A stretch of 64,000 nt of DNA, from positions 4,407,001 through 4,471,000 of the forward strand of contig JAGTTD010000026.1 in assembly GCA_018398585.1 (NCBI GenBank), read 5' to 3'. Under the pieces are notes generated by a model. That model ran no database searches. It was not told the origin of the DNA and worked only from the letters and a program-made list of their open reading frames with translations. The DNA comes from Simmondsia chinensis. Its lineage: Eukaryota; Streptophyta; Magnoliopsida; Caryophyllales; Simmondsiaceae. Of the stretch, positions 23,601-34,456 are shown one piece after another (positions within the stretch are counted from its first letter, which is position 1; each line of letters starts with the position of its first letter). The position numbers and the translations under genes were made by a program.

Positions 23601-24528
23601 CAAGTCTGATAATAGCAAAGGGGTCATTATATGTTTATGTGTCGATGACATGCTGATATTCGATACTAACGTGGAACAAGTAGAGAAAACTAAACAATAT
23701 CTCTCGAAAAACTTTGCTATGAAGGACATGGGTGAGGTGGAGGTAATCCTCAATATAAGAATTATAAAGAAAGGTGATACCATTTCCTTGATACAATCTC
23801 ACTACGTTGAAAATGTGTTGAAAAGGTTCCACTTTGATGAGTGTGCACTGATGTCCATTCCAATGGATCCTAGCATGAAACTTGTACCAAATGAGGGAGC
23901 TCCAATGTCCCAATTGAAATATGCCCAAGCCATTGATTGTCTTATACACGCCATGACGAGCATAAGGCCTGACATAGCCTTTGTTGTTGGAAAGCTAAGT
24001 AGGTATACTAGAAATCCTAGTAAGATACACTGGCATGAAGTAGACCGTGCACTGAAGTACCTTAAGAAGACCATGGATTATGGTATTTCTTATGCAGGGT
24101 ATCCTCCCATTTTGGAGGGGTACTCTAATGCGAGTCGGATCTCCGATGTGGAGGATCATGCATCCACAAGAGGAAGGGCAGAATTTATAGCTCTTGCGTC
24201 TGCGGCAAAAGAAGCCGAGTGGTTAAAGGATCTCTTGTATGAGATACCTTTGTGGCCTAAGCCGATCTCACCAATATCTACCCATTATGATAGTCAGGCT
24301 ATGCTTTCAAGAGTATATAGTGAGGTATATAATGGGAAGTCCAAACACATTGGTGTAAGGCATAATATAGTGAGACAACTTATAAGAGAAGGTGTCATCA
24401 CTATGGACTTCGTGAGAAAAAGTCAAAATCTGGCGGATATGTTTGTGAAAGGACTGGCTAGAGACTTGGTTCTAAAAACAAGTGAAGGGATGGAGTTGAA
24501 ACCTATCATCATTAGTCGCCCATGATAG
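20635..24528 (+). pseudogene. Copia gag-pol polyprotein, many stops
   Basis: The start at 20635 (MASSFREMTASFFKLDRFYG) is 31 bp after the LTR. Gag runs to a CCHC knuckle, CWECQKPGHLRRDC (about 21440). Protease shows WWVDSGTTKHVC (about 21593). Integrase has LWHQRLGHVNFRRL, then LHSD-type LVHSDLCDF and QQNGMAERKN. RT gives YAPVERISMIRVLIAHA, MDVKTVILNGEL and CVDDMLIF (usually YVDDML). RNase H keeps KYLKKTMDYGI and ends DMFVKGLARD. An in-frame deletion removes about 20 residues of RNase H (after SDVEDH, before RAEFIALASAAKEAEWL). More than ten stops or frameshifts are present, so no product is expected. Confidence 0.88.
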
Positions 24529-25093
24529 GCCCTCAACTCGACGTCTAGTATGACGCTAGGTCTCGGGTTCAATGATAGAGACTTGTCATCTGTGTGACTA
24601 CAAGCACTAAATGAGAATCTTTCCATCCCATGTGTGTAGTGCTTGGAACCTGCATCGAGATACAAAGAAGATGAGCTAATGCTCTTAATGGACCTGATTT
24701 TAAATTCTTATTGAATGTCGCATCGCAGGGACATGATCAATGAGGTCCACCTTAGTGAGTGTTGAAGTTTGGCCGCTTCAAGGGGTGATTTTTGACTAAA
24801 GGTTTGGCCTTGAAACACTCAAGAAGGTTACAAGACACAAGGCCATAAATGTGTTGATCTGGGAGTTATAGGGTATGTATGGGAGTACATCTTGTGCGTG
24901 ATTGAATAATCAATTAGTCAAATGGGTTGTATGGCTCAAAGCGTAGTCTATCATTTCCGATCCAATTAACTGTACAGTCTCTTCACTAGTTAGCGGTTTA
25001 ATAGGGAGACACCTTCATTGATGCACAATAAGGCGTCCTTTAATTGAGATGTTATTATTTAAGATTGATTTTATTCTGAAAATGGTGAGGGAA
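24529..25093 (+). other. Copia 3' untranslated region
   Basis: Between the pol stop and the 3' LTR. No ORF or structure seen apart from the purine-rich tract just before the LTR. Confidence 0.6.
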
Positions 25094-25739
25094 TGTTGAT
25101 GTATTTTTAAAATATGTAATAAATAAAGTGTCAAATGTTTGTTTAATATGTATTTAAGATGTGTTTAAGATTGTCCCAATACATGTATTAAGTATTTAAG
25201 GCATAGTGGAGGTATGTGTCGACACAGAGGGCCAGTGCCATGTGCCCGTGTGTTGACACACAGGTCTTCCAGAAGCGCACGAAAGAAGTTCGTGTTTTGA
25301 CACAGGTTTACAGTAACTTGTATGTTGATGTGTGTGTCAACACAGGGCAGTTTTGACAGTTTTTTTTTTTTCTTCCCAGTTTTTGGCAGTTTGTTTTGGG
25401 TTCTCTTGGGACGTCTTAGGCCATTAAATACTGAGGTATCCCTTTTGATTTTAGAGATGAATACATCTTGAGAGTTTGAGACAAAAACTTATAAGAAGAA
25501 CATAAGAGCAATTGTTTGTGAAGTTTTCTTGTGAAAATTTGTAAAACAACAATCTCTTCATCTCACTCAATCTCTCCTCTTACATACTCTCACTTCATTT
25601 TGGTTGTTGTTGTATCCCAAAGGATATTTTGTACTCTAAACTAACCCTTAAGAAAAGTGATTACACTGCCTCAACATCTGAGATCATCTGGTTACCCGGT
25701 TACTAGGATTTTGCAAGTTTTTGAAGGTTTGCACCAGCA
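25094..25739 (+). repeat. Copia 3' LTR
   Basis: Same family as 19882-20603 but shorter. The palindrome region is eroded: only TGTGTTGACACACA at about 25249 stays close to consensus, and other copies have lost one arm. The end GTTTGCACCAGCA has one substitution relative to the 5' LTR. Confidence 0.85.
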
Positions 25740-25832
25740 GGTTTTTAGTCGCACCTAGAATAAGCCACACTTCATTAAGTCAGTAGTCATGGCTTTCTTT
25801 AACAAATTGTATAGGGAGCCCAGTCACCTAAG

Positions 25833-26072
25833 AGGGTACCAGCACACAAGCACCAGATCCCATTAGAACTCCGAAGTTAATCATGCTTGGGTGAGAGTAG
25901 TATCAAGATGGGTGGCCTCTTGGGAAGTCCTCGTATTGCACCCCTAAGGTTGGGGATTCTCGAAAGCAGCCTCTCGTTAGGGTAGCACCCAGAAGGGGGA
26001 AGGCTATGTACATCCATCCCCCCTAAACCCTGCTTAGGCGGGAGCCCTTAGGGCACTGGGAATGTTGCTTTT
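25833..26072 (+). mobile_element. 5S-rRNA-headed SINE, copy 1
   Basis: Positions 25834-25947 follow plant 5S rRNA nearly from its 5' end to its 3' end. The TFIIIA/pol III internal region is recognisable (A box GCTTGGGTGAGAGTAGTA, C box AGATGGGTGGCCTCTTGGGA). The remaining 125 bp is an Au-SINE-like body: AGCCTCTCG, AAGGCTATGTAC, then CTTAGGCGGGAGCCCTTAGG and GCACTGGG. Direct repeats of about 23 bp flank it (25810-25832 and 26073-26095, TATAGGGAGCC then CAGTCACCTAAG or TAGTCGCGTAAG), in LINE sequence. Not a functional 5S gene: base changes lie in the helices and the transcript would run on into the SINE body. Confidence 0.9.
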
Positions 26073-26095
26073 TATAGGGAGCCTAGTCGCGTAAG

Positions 26096-26893
26096 GCCTT
26101 CTCTCGGGTCTTTGTATCTCCTCTGGCTATTGCACAACAGGGTGCATTACTTGAAGCCTAACCACTTCTTAAGGAAAACAAATGTGCGGCTTGGGACTAT
26201 GACTCTAGTTAGCCTTAGGGGTTTGATGGCTTTAACTTTAAACTTATTAAAAGTATGTGGGAGACAATTCGGTCGGATTTCATTGTCGAAGTACTATCGC
26301 TTTTGGAGTGCATAATATTCCAATCATGTGTGTCCACTACTTGCGTATCGTTTAATTCTGAAAGTGGCTAGAGCGGTGGATATTAACAATTTCAAACAAT
26401 TAGTATGAAGGCTTGTGTATATAAAGTCATTTCAAAAATCTTGAGTAGAAGACTCACGGGAATATTATTGGAACTAATTGAGGAATATCAAAGTACCTTT
26501 GTAGCAGGTAGACAAATCCTTGATGGGGCATTGGTCGTGACTAAGGCGGTCCTTTGGTTGAAGACGAAGAAGACGGATGGTGTACTTGTAAAGTTGGATT
26601 TCCATAAGGCATACAATATCGTAAATTCAAAATTTGTGGACCATGATCTAGATTGCACGGGTTTTGGGATAGTTTTGAGATATTTGATTTCTCAATGCAT
26701 CACTACTCCGTCTATGTCGACCCATGTCAATGGGTGTCCTACACCACCTTTCAGGATGGAGCATAGTCTTCATCACGGGGATCCTTTATCACCTTTCTTA
26801 TTCATTCTGGTAGTTGAGGTCCTAAATCAATTATTGTATCAAGTTGTTAGAAAGAATATCATTCAAGGTTTGGAAATTGTCCGTGATAAAGTG
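26096..26893 (+). pseudogene. LINE reverse transcriptase, N-terminal half
   Basis: GFDGFNFKLIKSMWETIRSDF (read across a frame change near 26225), then an open stretch from 26405: CVYKVISKILSRRL, EYQSTFVAGRQILDGALV, VLVKLDFHKAYN (the first catalytic Asp is retained) and HGDPLSPFLFILVVEVL. These are the plant L1 RT blocks up to the region before YADD. The frame is cut by the LTR of the deleted copia element at 26894. Confidence 0.85.
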
Positions 26894-27555
26894 TTGAGAA
26901 AATCTAGACAAATCTGATATACTGTGATACCAATTTGTGAGGGAAAATCTTGAACAAACTTGATATACTAGGACATCAATTTGTTATGAAATTAATACCT
27001 CCTTAATGCAGAACTTAACACCCCAAGAATAGGATTCGATTCAAATAATATAACTCACGCAAGAGAAGTAATCAAAAGAGGTAAAAGAGAACAAACGAAG
27101 AACACAGAGATTTACGTAGAAAACCCTTCTCAATCGAGAAGGGAAAAACCACGGGATGAGATGGAGATCTTTATTGAGTATGAATAATGGAAGAATTACA
27201 ACGACACTTCCTCTGAACGAGATCTATGGAGAATTACTGAATCACTCCCTCTAAACTCTCGTAATGCTCTCAAACTTAAAGATGGTGGCTCTCTCTTAAT
27301 TTTGATTGGATACCTAAAACAGAAGCCCTGAACCCATATTTATACTAAATGGCTAGCGTACGTGAAAAGCGACTCCCGATCAATCGGGGGGACCCGATTG
27401 ATTAGGGTCCCAATTGATTGGCCCCCCTTCTGCTACAAATCTTGATTTTTCTCTAGCGTTGCTCTCCTATTGATCGGTTGTACCACCCGATCGATCGACT
27501 TGCTCGTGGTGAAACTTATGACTAAATTACATAAATTTGAGGCATATTCCTAATA
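26894..27555 (-). repeat. Copia-derivative 3' LTR (left copy)
   Basis: A full-length LTR of about 662 bp. Between 27387 and 27512 it has a cluster of near-palindromes built on CCGATCAATCGG / CCCGATTGATTAGGG / CCGATCGATCG. The internal AGAAGGG/CCCTTCT pair near 27130 forms a small hairpin. The right border is estimated from the purine tract. Confidence 0.75.
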
Positions 27556-27663
27556 AACCTCCACCTTGACTCAAATTTACATATAAGCACAATTTCTCCA
27601 CCTACTCCACAAAACACCCCACACACGAGGATATCTTAATAAAACAGAAAATCTAATCGAGTC

Positions 27664-29138
27664 CTAGCAATGCTTGAACTTCCTGCTAGGTAGCAACTGA
27701 GTGAACATATCTATGAGTTTATCAGCAATGCCAAGCTTCTTCTTCTCTGAATTGGCTCTTGACACATCTACTGAAACAGCCACCTGTTGTTGAACTGTGT
27801 TACATAACTGAAACTGAACTCCCTCTGGCTTATTCACCTGACCTGAGTTACAACTAACTGATGACATCTTCTGTGGAGATAGCAATGAAGACTCATCAAA
27901 CGTGACATCTCTACTCGTCAGGAAATGCTTGAAGCGAACTCTTTTCTGCTTCTCATAAATGCCGTGTTCACAACATTTTAGTCCTGTAGGTTGACTACAT
28001 AACGAGCCCCTTTTACTGTGCTCAGATAGACCTTTATCACCTGAATGATTCAATCTCAAACGCCTTGACTTTGTGATACCTAGTTATGTCAATGATGATG
28101 ATGAAGATATCTTAACTAATCTTGCAACTGTGGAGCCGACAAGTTTATATTATGTTCCTATCCTTCTGCCTTTAATCACAACTAAAGCACCCTTAACGAC
28201 CTTCATAACTCCATCTTCAGCTGTGTAGCTATACCCATGTGACTCAAGAGTACCTAAAGAGATGAGATTCTTCTTCAAATCAAGAATATGACGAACATCA
28301 CTCAACGTCCAGATAGTGCCATCGGACTTCTTAATATAAATTATTCCTATACCCAAAACTTCGCATGTTGCATCATTGCTCATCACAGCAACTTCACCTT
28401 GAATTGACTCGTACGTGGAAAACCAATCTCGATTGGGACAAACATGATAGGAGCAACCCGATCCAAAATCCAACTTTTTCTAAAACTGGACTGAGGTTCA
28501 GACACGGACAGTATATCACCATCATCCTCATCTTCAACTACAACACTAGCTGCTGCGCATCTCTGGTCAGACCTGTTATCTGCTTCTAGTTCCCTCTTAA
28601 GCTTGTAACAGTCTCTCTTAATATGCCCGTTCTTATGACAGTAATTACAGGATAGATCTTGATATCTAGACTTAGACTTGTTTCCACTATGATCAGATTC
28701 TTTAGACTTGGTTCTTTCTCTCACAAATAAAACACAACCTGAGTTCTAAACGGAGTCAGACAACTCCTTATCTACTCTTTCTTTACTTAGTAAGTTTCTC
28801 TTAACCTCATCAACTGTGATAGTTGACCTATCACCATAAGTCATGCTTTCTACAAAGCCTTTATATGAAGTAGAGAGTGAACATAACAATAACATAGCTT
28901 GATCTTCATCCTTAGGAGCTTCATAAAGCTTCTTTAACTCTTGAATTAACGAATTAAATTCATTAATATGATTCTTAAGTGACGTACCTTTTGACATACT
29001 AAAGGTGAACAACCAATGCTTAACTATGAGTTTGTTGGAGATAGACTTGAAACAGAACATATCCAGGAATTTCTCCCACAACTCCTTAGCGGTCTTCACT
29101 TCCAGAACTTCTGTCAAAATATCATCGGTAAGACACAT
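27664..29138 (-). pseudogene. Copia gag-protease with internally deleted pol
   Basis: From 29138 leftward: gag helix region (AKELWEKFLDMF, LKNHINEFNSLIQEL), CCHC knuckle CNYCHKNGHIKRDC (about 28640), protease with WILD-F-GSGCSYHVCP (split between two frames at about 28470) and SDVRHILDLKKNLISLGTLES. Then a sharp jump: a fragment of the integrase zinc region (HSGDKGLSEHSKRGSLC, KQKRVRF) is joined to RDVTFDESSLL, and finally to the last residues of RNase H (ADKLIDMFTQLLPSRKFKHC). The catalytic integrase and all of RT are deleted. It could only move in trans. Confidence 0.85.
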
Positions 29139-29372
29139 CTGAATTGCAATAAGAGCCCTTTTGTCTAAGTCCTCCCACTGTGCTTCAGATAAACTCTCAG
29201 GTTTCTTCTCTTTCCCGTCTAAAGCTTTCTTCTAGCCACTCTGAGTCAAGAGGCCCTGAACACGAACCTGTCATAAACTGAATCTCCCTTGACTACCGAA
29301 CTTCTCAAATTCAAATTTAATTACAGACATCATAGTACCAAATTGAATAAACAAGGCTCTGATACCAATTCT

Positions 29373-29611
29373 TGAGGAAATCTAGACAAATTTGATATAC
29401 TATGATACCAATTTATGGGGAAAAATCTTGAACAAACTTGATATACTCAGATATCAATTCATTAGGAAATTAATACCTCCTTAATGGGGAACTTAACCCC
29501 TCAAGAACATGATTCGATTCAAATACTATAACTCACATAAGAGAAGTAATCAAAAGAGGGAAGAGAGAATAAACGAAGAACACAGAGATTTACGGGAAAA
29601 ACCCTTCTTCA
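29373..29611 (-). repeat. Copia-derivative 5' LTR, truncated
   Basis: The first 239 bp align to the left LTR with scattered substitutions, then similarity stops inside ACCCTTCT. What follows is LINE sequence. Confidence 0.8.
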
Positions 29612-30262
29612 AGGATTCAAATGATGTGTTTTCGGTTATGTCCGTTGTTGATAAGACCGTGGAGAGTTCACGAGATGACCTGTCAGTTGAGTATCTAGCG
29701 TGTGAAATGTGGAAAGGTCTTGCTTCTCCAAAGGTTGATATTCTTGTTTAGATGACGTTGTTGGGGAAAATAAGCGCCAAGGAGCACTTTTAAAAAGTTA
29801 GTATCATTGTCGATGATGAGAAATGGTTCCCGTTAGTTGGTAAAGTGGTTGAGAGTGTTAATGGCGTTCGAAGGTGTGGGCTTTGTGATGTGAATGCCTA
29901 GAGTGGTTGGGTAGCTCATCGCACACTCTGTGAGTTGTCAAAGACCTTTCTGAGAAGTGGGCCTCTTGCTAGGTTGGAGGTAAGTTCCAAAAGAAGATTT
30001 GACTTACCTTATTTTTCACGGTTATATGGGTAATTTGGAGCTCCAGAAACAGGATTGTGTTTGACAATGGTTGTTGGGATGAAAAAGAGATCTTTTAGAA
30101 TTTGAAGATGGGTTTCCAGGTCAAGGCGTGGTGTGATGAATTCCATTACTTCCCGGAGGAGATTGCAAGGAATGCTAAATGTAATAAATCATGGAGGGCC
30201 TTGATTTTGAAGTATGAAGAATACCGCAGCTTCTGTTTTCAGGTTGTGGGGGAAATTGATTC
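29612..30262 (+). pseudogene. LINE C-terminal region with zf-RVT remnant
   Basis: Across several frames: EMWKGLASPKVDILVWMTLLGKISAKE, CGLCDVNA...HRTLCELSK (the Cys/His cluster of the zf-RVT domain) and VIWVIWSSRNRIVFDNGCWDEKE, then MGFQVKAWCDEFHYFPEEI. This is the usual end of plant L1 ORF2. Its 3' UTR continues to about 30520 and is shared with 42100-42610. Confidence 0.75.
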
Positions 30263-30536
30263 GAATTTTTTCTCGGGTGTATGCACCGGGAGGGGCGGTA
30301 TCAAGGTGTTTTGTTCGACTTGTCGGCTTTTTGCTTTTGTTGGGTTTGGTCCTTTTATTTGTCTGGGGCCTATTTGTGTAGTTACACCCTATTTTGAATT
30401 GTTAGCTCTTTCCTTCTTTTATCTCTCGAGAAAAAGCAAGAAGTAATAGATTTAGATCTCCTAGCCCCAACCTCACTTACATATCTAAATAAAGAAAACA
30501 AAATGTTGATATTGCCTCCTTGTGGCTTTAGTCTTA

Positions 30537-31173
30537 GGCTCCACTTGTTTCGAGAGAAGTATTTTTCTCCTATAAAATATTTTCTTTTGGAAAAGGTTTT
30601 CCATAGAAATGCAATTTTCATTGAGTTTTTCCATTGTTCGTTTTAACATAATAACATGTTCTCATATTGTAAATTATTTAGACTTCGTGTAATTGTGAAA
30701 TTATTACTAAAGTACCCTAAAGTTCAAGCATTTATCACCTATACTGACATTTTAATATCTACAAAGAGGTACCCTAAAGTTGAAAATGTTATTACTCAGG
30801 TACCATATATCAATATTTGATTGACTAAATATAAAAGTGTTATTATGAAACATAATTATAATAATATTTGCAAGTCATGTCAATATTTTTAGTAAATTAT
30901 GGTAAAAAGTTCATCGTACATTGACGTAAACTGGCTAAATATGGTTGAAACCATTTTGGCATGATCCATATTCAGATCGATGTCTGCCTTCTAAATACTT
31001 TGGATGACTCGGAATGATGACTTCCCCCATTTTGGAAAAGAAGTCATTTTCTCCCATTTGAGGGAAAAGGTTTTCCACTGAAAAGCCTTTTCCATCAAAA
31101 AATGGGTGCCAAACAACGGAAAATAGGAAAATCAATTCCTAAAATATGGTTTTTCCCCTAAACAAGCGAAACC
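30537..31173. mobile_element. MITE, Tourist/PIF-Harbinger-like, 637 bp
   Basis: Termini GGCTCCACTTGTTTCG and, complemented, GGTTTCGCTTGTTTAG are inverted repeats. The 3-bp duplication TTA (30534-30536, 31174-31176) fits the PIF/Harbinger preference. Copy B reads straight through the site (GTCTTAATTTGTAGG at about 46029), which gives the exact borders. Both arms carry TTTTCC/GGAAAA-rich sequence. No ORF worth calling. Confidence 0.8.
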
Positions 31174-31789
31174 TTAACTTGTAGGTTTCTATTTGCGTTG
31201 TTCATATATTCAACTTATATAATTAAAAGTTATACATTTAGACTATCTTTTATATGTAATATTCGAAATGAAATATACTAATAATGATTGGACTTTTTGA
31301 TATTCGTTATTACATATTTGATGACTGTAATGCTAATTTTGCAACAATATATAAAATGCTTTGGTGTGTGTGCCAAAATTGTGTAAGCAAGTTTATAGTT
31401 TGGTGTGCTGTGTGGTTCTTTGTATTCTTCTAGTTTTGTGTTTAGAGTAGTTCTATGTTTTTTTTTTTTTTTTTGGGGATAATTAGATGGAGAACATCCT
31501 TGTAAGCACACAAATAAGGCCTTTGTAGGTATATGAGCCAAAAAGAAACAATAAACGCAAAGAAAGAAAAGAAAATTAAAAGTAAACCATGGATAGATAC
31601 GCAACATGATATGCTAGGTTGAAATGTCCTGACTTAGCCTATGCCTTCCACGTAAGTTGCTCTATGTTCTTATAGATTTATATCAATACACTTGTAAATT
31701 TTTTGACATTGTTTTGCTACATATTTCAACTTGGAAAATTTGAGAAATCAATATAATTTTTTATTAGGTGCAACTGTATAAGTTAGCGA

Positions 31790-32130
31790 GAAATTGAACC
31801 TCATGTAAAATCCTTGACACTATGAAACCGAGGGTCATTACTTCGTTCCAAGTAATTATTTGGTTGATACGACATCTCTATCCACCATTGCATGGAGAAC
31901 TTTCGAAGATTAACATTGATAGCCATTTCCATATCATAGGACATCACGACTATATCCACTTCCTCCAATTGAACTTTGTTCATTGTATTGGACGGTGTTT
32001 AACCTTGACCATTGTTGATGTCCAAAAGAATCCATCACAATCACGTACCCTTCAAAGCTAGGCCCCATGTATGTCTGGCTTTGATCATGGTGAGCGATTC
32101 TGGATATGAACTTGACTAAATCCATTGGAA
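31790..32130 (-). pseudogene. Unrecognised coding-like remnant, duplicated at 46800-47120
   Basis: Minus-strand frames read LVKFISRIAHHDQSQTYMGP then SFEGYVIVMDSFGHQQWSRL, and after a shift MEMAINVNLRKFSMQWWIEM. The counterpart in copy B is also broken. It is less AT-rich and more codon-like than its flanks, but I do not recognise the family. Confidence 0.3.
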
Positions 32131-32189
32131 GGCATTATGTACTATTTGGAGATTTTAACCTCTTAATACTTATCAAACAACAACAACTA

Positions 32190-32830
32190 TAAGTGTTCGA
32201 AAAATTCACACAATCAAGCACGACGAAAGCCTAAAATCAATGAAACAATAAAAAACAACACACAATATTTTAACGTGGAAATCCTCTCTCAACTAGAGAG
32301 AAAAACCACGGGGACCCAACGGGTGCTTCAATCCACTATAAAATTTAAGGATTACAATCTCTAATCATAATCCCCAAAACCCCATACAATCATCATCAAT
32401 CAACAAACCACATCAGTGTGACTATTACATGGTAAGTCACCAATCCTCTCCAAGTGTAGGTTCTGTGCGGTGAGTCACCGACCCTCCTCAATTTAGCTTC
32501 TGCACGGCAAGCCACCAACCCTCTCAAAACGTAGCTTTGGATAGAGGAAGCTGCAAACTCTTATCAATATCTCTCAATCACAAAACCTCTCAACATCAAT
32601 CTCCTCCCGGGGTACCTGGTTACAAAACCTGTATTCTCTCACATCTTTCCTCTCTTTTTTCTCTCTTCTTAAAACAATAACCCTCAACCTCCATATATAA
32701 TCAGTTACCTAAATCTAATCTAATTTAAAATATCAAATCAAATTATACTCATTTAGATAACTCAATATAAATCAAATCTTAACCAAATGTAAATAATATT
32801 AATTTTAAAATAAATAATATTCTAATAATA
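32190..32830 (-). repeat. LTR-like insertion present only in copy A
   Basis: Copy B lacks this segment. On the minus strand it carries GTGGTTTTTCTCTCTAGTTG then AGAGAGGATTTCCACG, a motif seen in copia LTR ends. A related plus-strand block is at 40230-40790 (GTGGTTTTTCCTTCAAGTTG). Three degenerate repeats of ~50 bp with CGG(T/C)(G/A)AGTCACC(A/G)AC lie near 32430-32530. No coding part, so probably a solo LTR; exact ends and target duplication not resolved. Confidence 0.45.
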
Positions 32831-33254
32831 AGAATAATAAAAATAATAAGTAACAACCATGAAAAACTTATATTACAGATTAGTAACATATAATACAAAT
32901 GTTGACATTTAACATCTTTAATTTGGAAACTACACAAATAGCTTGATATAAAAATGTTGGACAAACTTGAGATTAATGGGTGCCAATTCTCATCCGTTAA
33001 AGCAATAAGATTAAAAAAAGGGGGGGATAATAACGAAAGGAAGCAAGGAAACTTAAAGTATTGCCCGCTTCAATTTCTAAATTAAAATATAAAAATAACT
33101 CCTTTTTTTTTTTTTTTTTTGCCATCTTTTAAAACAAGATCTACTTAACTTACATTGATAACATGCATTCAACACCACTAACATGAACATATAACTTAAG
33201 AGTTCTTACAATAATGAAATGACATTGCTAGAAGTTACCAAAATAATATCCTAC

Positions 33255-34411
33255 TCAATATCCATTTTCCTTGGCATGTCCGGCAAAACCCTCCTTCATG
33301 TAGAATTTAAACTTCGTTGCTGCAATTTCTGGTAAACAAGCATACACTCTCATAGAGCGAGGTTCACCAACAACTGGAAGGAACAAACAACATATACCCT
33401 TATCTAAAGGTCCCATATAGACAGGTTTTCGTTCTCCAAAATCTACATCTTCTAATCTTAATCCGCACCATTGTGACATAAGCATGCTATCTGATACATC
33501 CACAATTACTGCTTTATCCTCTAACAAATCTACTATTGACCTTACATAATCATCAATGAGGCAATCCTTGGCTTGTTGAACTAACTCGATCCCATGATTG
33601 AGGTTTCTAGAGACTAAATCTTCTACTGTTGACTCGGCAGATGCCCATACTAATCCATTCCCATAGTATCCTTCTCCTAGAATTGGCCTTAGCTTCTTCC
33701 TTATGTTAATAGGGAAAAGAAGCTTGATTTTGAGAGAGCATGGAAGATCCAAAGATTGAACCCAAGCACGCCATGTGTAAGTTGCTAGGGCTTCAAAGTT
33801 GGTGCATTTGAGGTGCCCTTTAAGATGAAGGATTTGGCGGAGGCTTAATGTAATAGAAATTTGCACCAGCGGCTGAGATTTCAAATACTGACTGATGCTC
33901 GTTTGAGTATTTTCAGGGATAAAATGGGAATATGCAAGGTTTGTTTGGTTAGGAAACTGTAATGGGAGCCTGGGTTTTAACAAGTCGCGGGTATGGACCA
34001 GTGTGATTGGCGGATCGGAATCAGGGTGGGAGGTAATATGGGCCCAAGCATTGAGGAAGTGAGAGCTACCAATGCCATCGCAAATGCAATGGTTGATTGC
34101 AGTGCACATAATCATCCCACCACACATAAGATTAGTCACCTGTAGAGTAAATATGTGTGAAATATACGGAACGTTTATATTTTAGACAAAAAATAAATAA
34201 TGGAATGCGCTTTTTTCCTATTTAGAATGTCCCATTTAAGCATCTTGGCTAGGGATGACAGCCTCATAAACGTGGATATCCAGTGAGTCTCTAATGTATG
34301 CCAGCATCATACCTGTACTAATTAATTAATGTGGGTATCTAATAATTATTTTTGCTACAATATATGATTCAAATTGGGTAATTAAAATTGAATAAATAAA
34401 TAAATAAATAA

Positions 34412-34456
<45 letters not shown>

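Larger units (their letters stand above)
19882..25739 (+). mobile_element. Ty1/copia LTR retrotransposon, full length, inactive
   Basis: LTRs at 19882-20603 and 25094-25739 both run TGTTGATG...CACCA(A/G)CA. The 5-bp flanks are ggctt (19877-19881) and ggttt (25740-25744), a duplication with one substitution. Protein order is gag, protease, integrase, RT, RNase H, which defines copia. A purine-rich stretch (ATGGTGAGGGAA, 25082-25093) precedes the 3' LTR. The LTRs have diverged by both substitutions and deletions (722 against 646 bp), so the insertion is old. A solo LTR of the same family is at 35143-35786. Confidence 0.92.
26894..29611 (-). mobile_element. Ty1/copia deletion derivative, minus strand
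   Basis: Direct repeats at 26894-27555 and 29373-29611 begin TGAG(A/G)AAATCTAGACAAA. Inside the right one, minus-strand TGGTATCAGAGCC (29368-29356) is the initiator tRNA-Met primer site. At the other side, AAGGTGGAGGTTT (27569-27557) is the polypurine tract. The right LTR is cut short at 29611, where LINE sequence resumes further downstream than expected. A deletion therefore removed the end of that LTR and the middle of the LINE RT. Most of integrase, RT and RNase H is missing. Confidence 0.85.
16030..30470 (+). mobile_element. L1-type LINE split by nested insertions
   Basis: Endonuclease, linker, RT and C-terminal zinc-finger region appear in order on the plus strand and only make sense as one element once later insertions are removed: TRIM 16797-17356, an unresolved 1-kb segment near 18570-19590, copia 19882-25739, SINE 25833-26072 and deleted copia 26894-29611. 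Homology resumes in register across the TRIM, copia and SINE because each insertion has a target duplication. The middle of the RT (with the YADD box) is gone, apparently deleted together with part of the last copia LTR. The element's 5' end is uncertain. Confidence 0.68.

Noticed and set aside
25834..25947. A functional 5S rRNA gene
   Set aside because: Base changes in paired regions, no T-run terminator at the 5S end, continuation into an Au-like SINE body and flanking target duplications show a SINE head. The same holds for 36624 and 49491.
33255..34139. Independent 294-residue acyltransferase starting at GTG
   Set aside because: The 'start' is preceded by a splice acceptor and lacks the N-terminal half of BAHD enzymes, which is encoded at 38542-39003 in matching phase.
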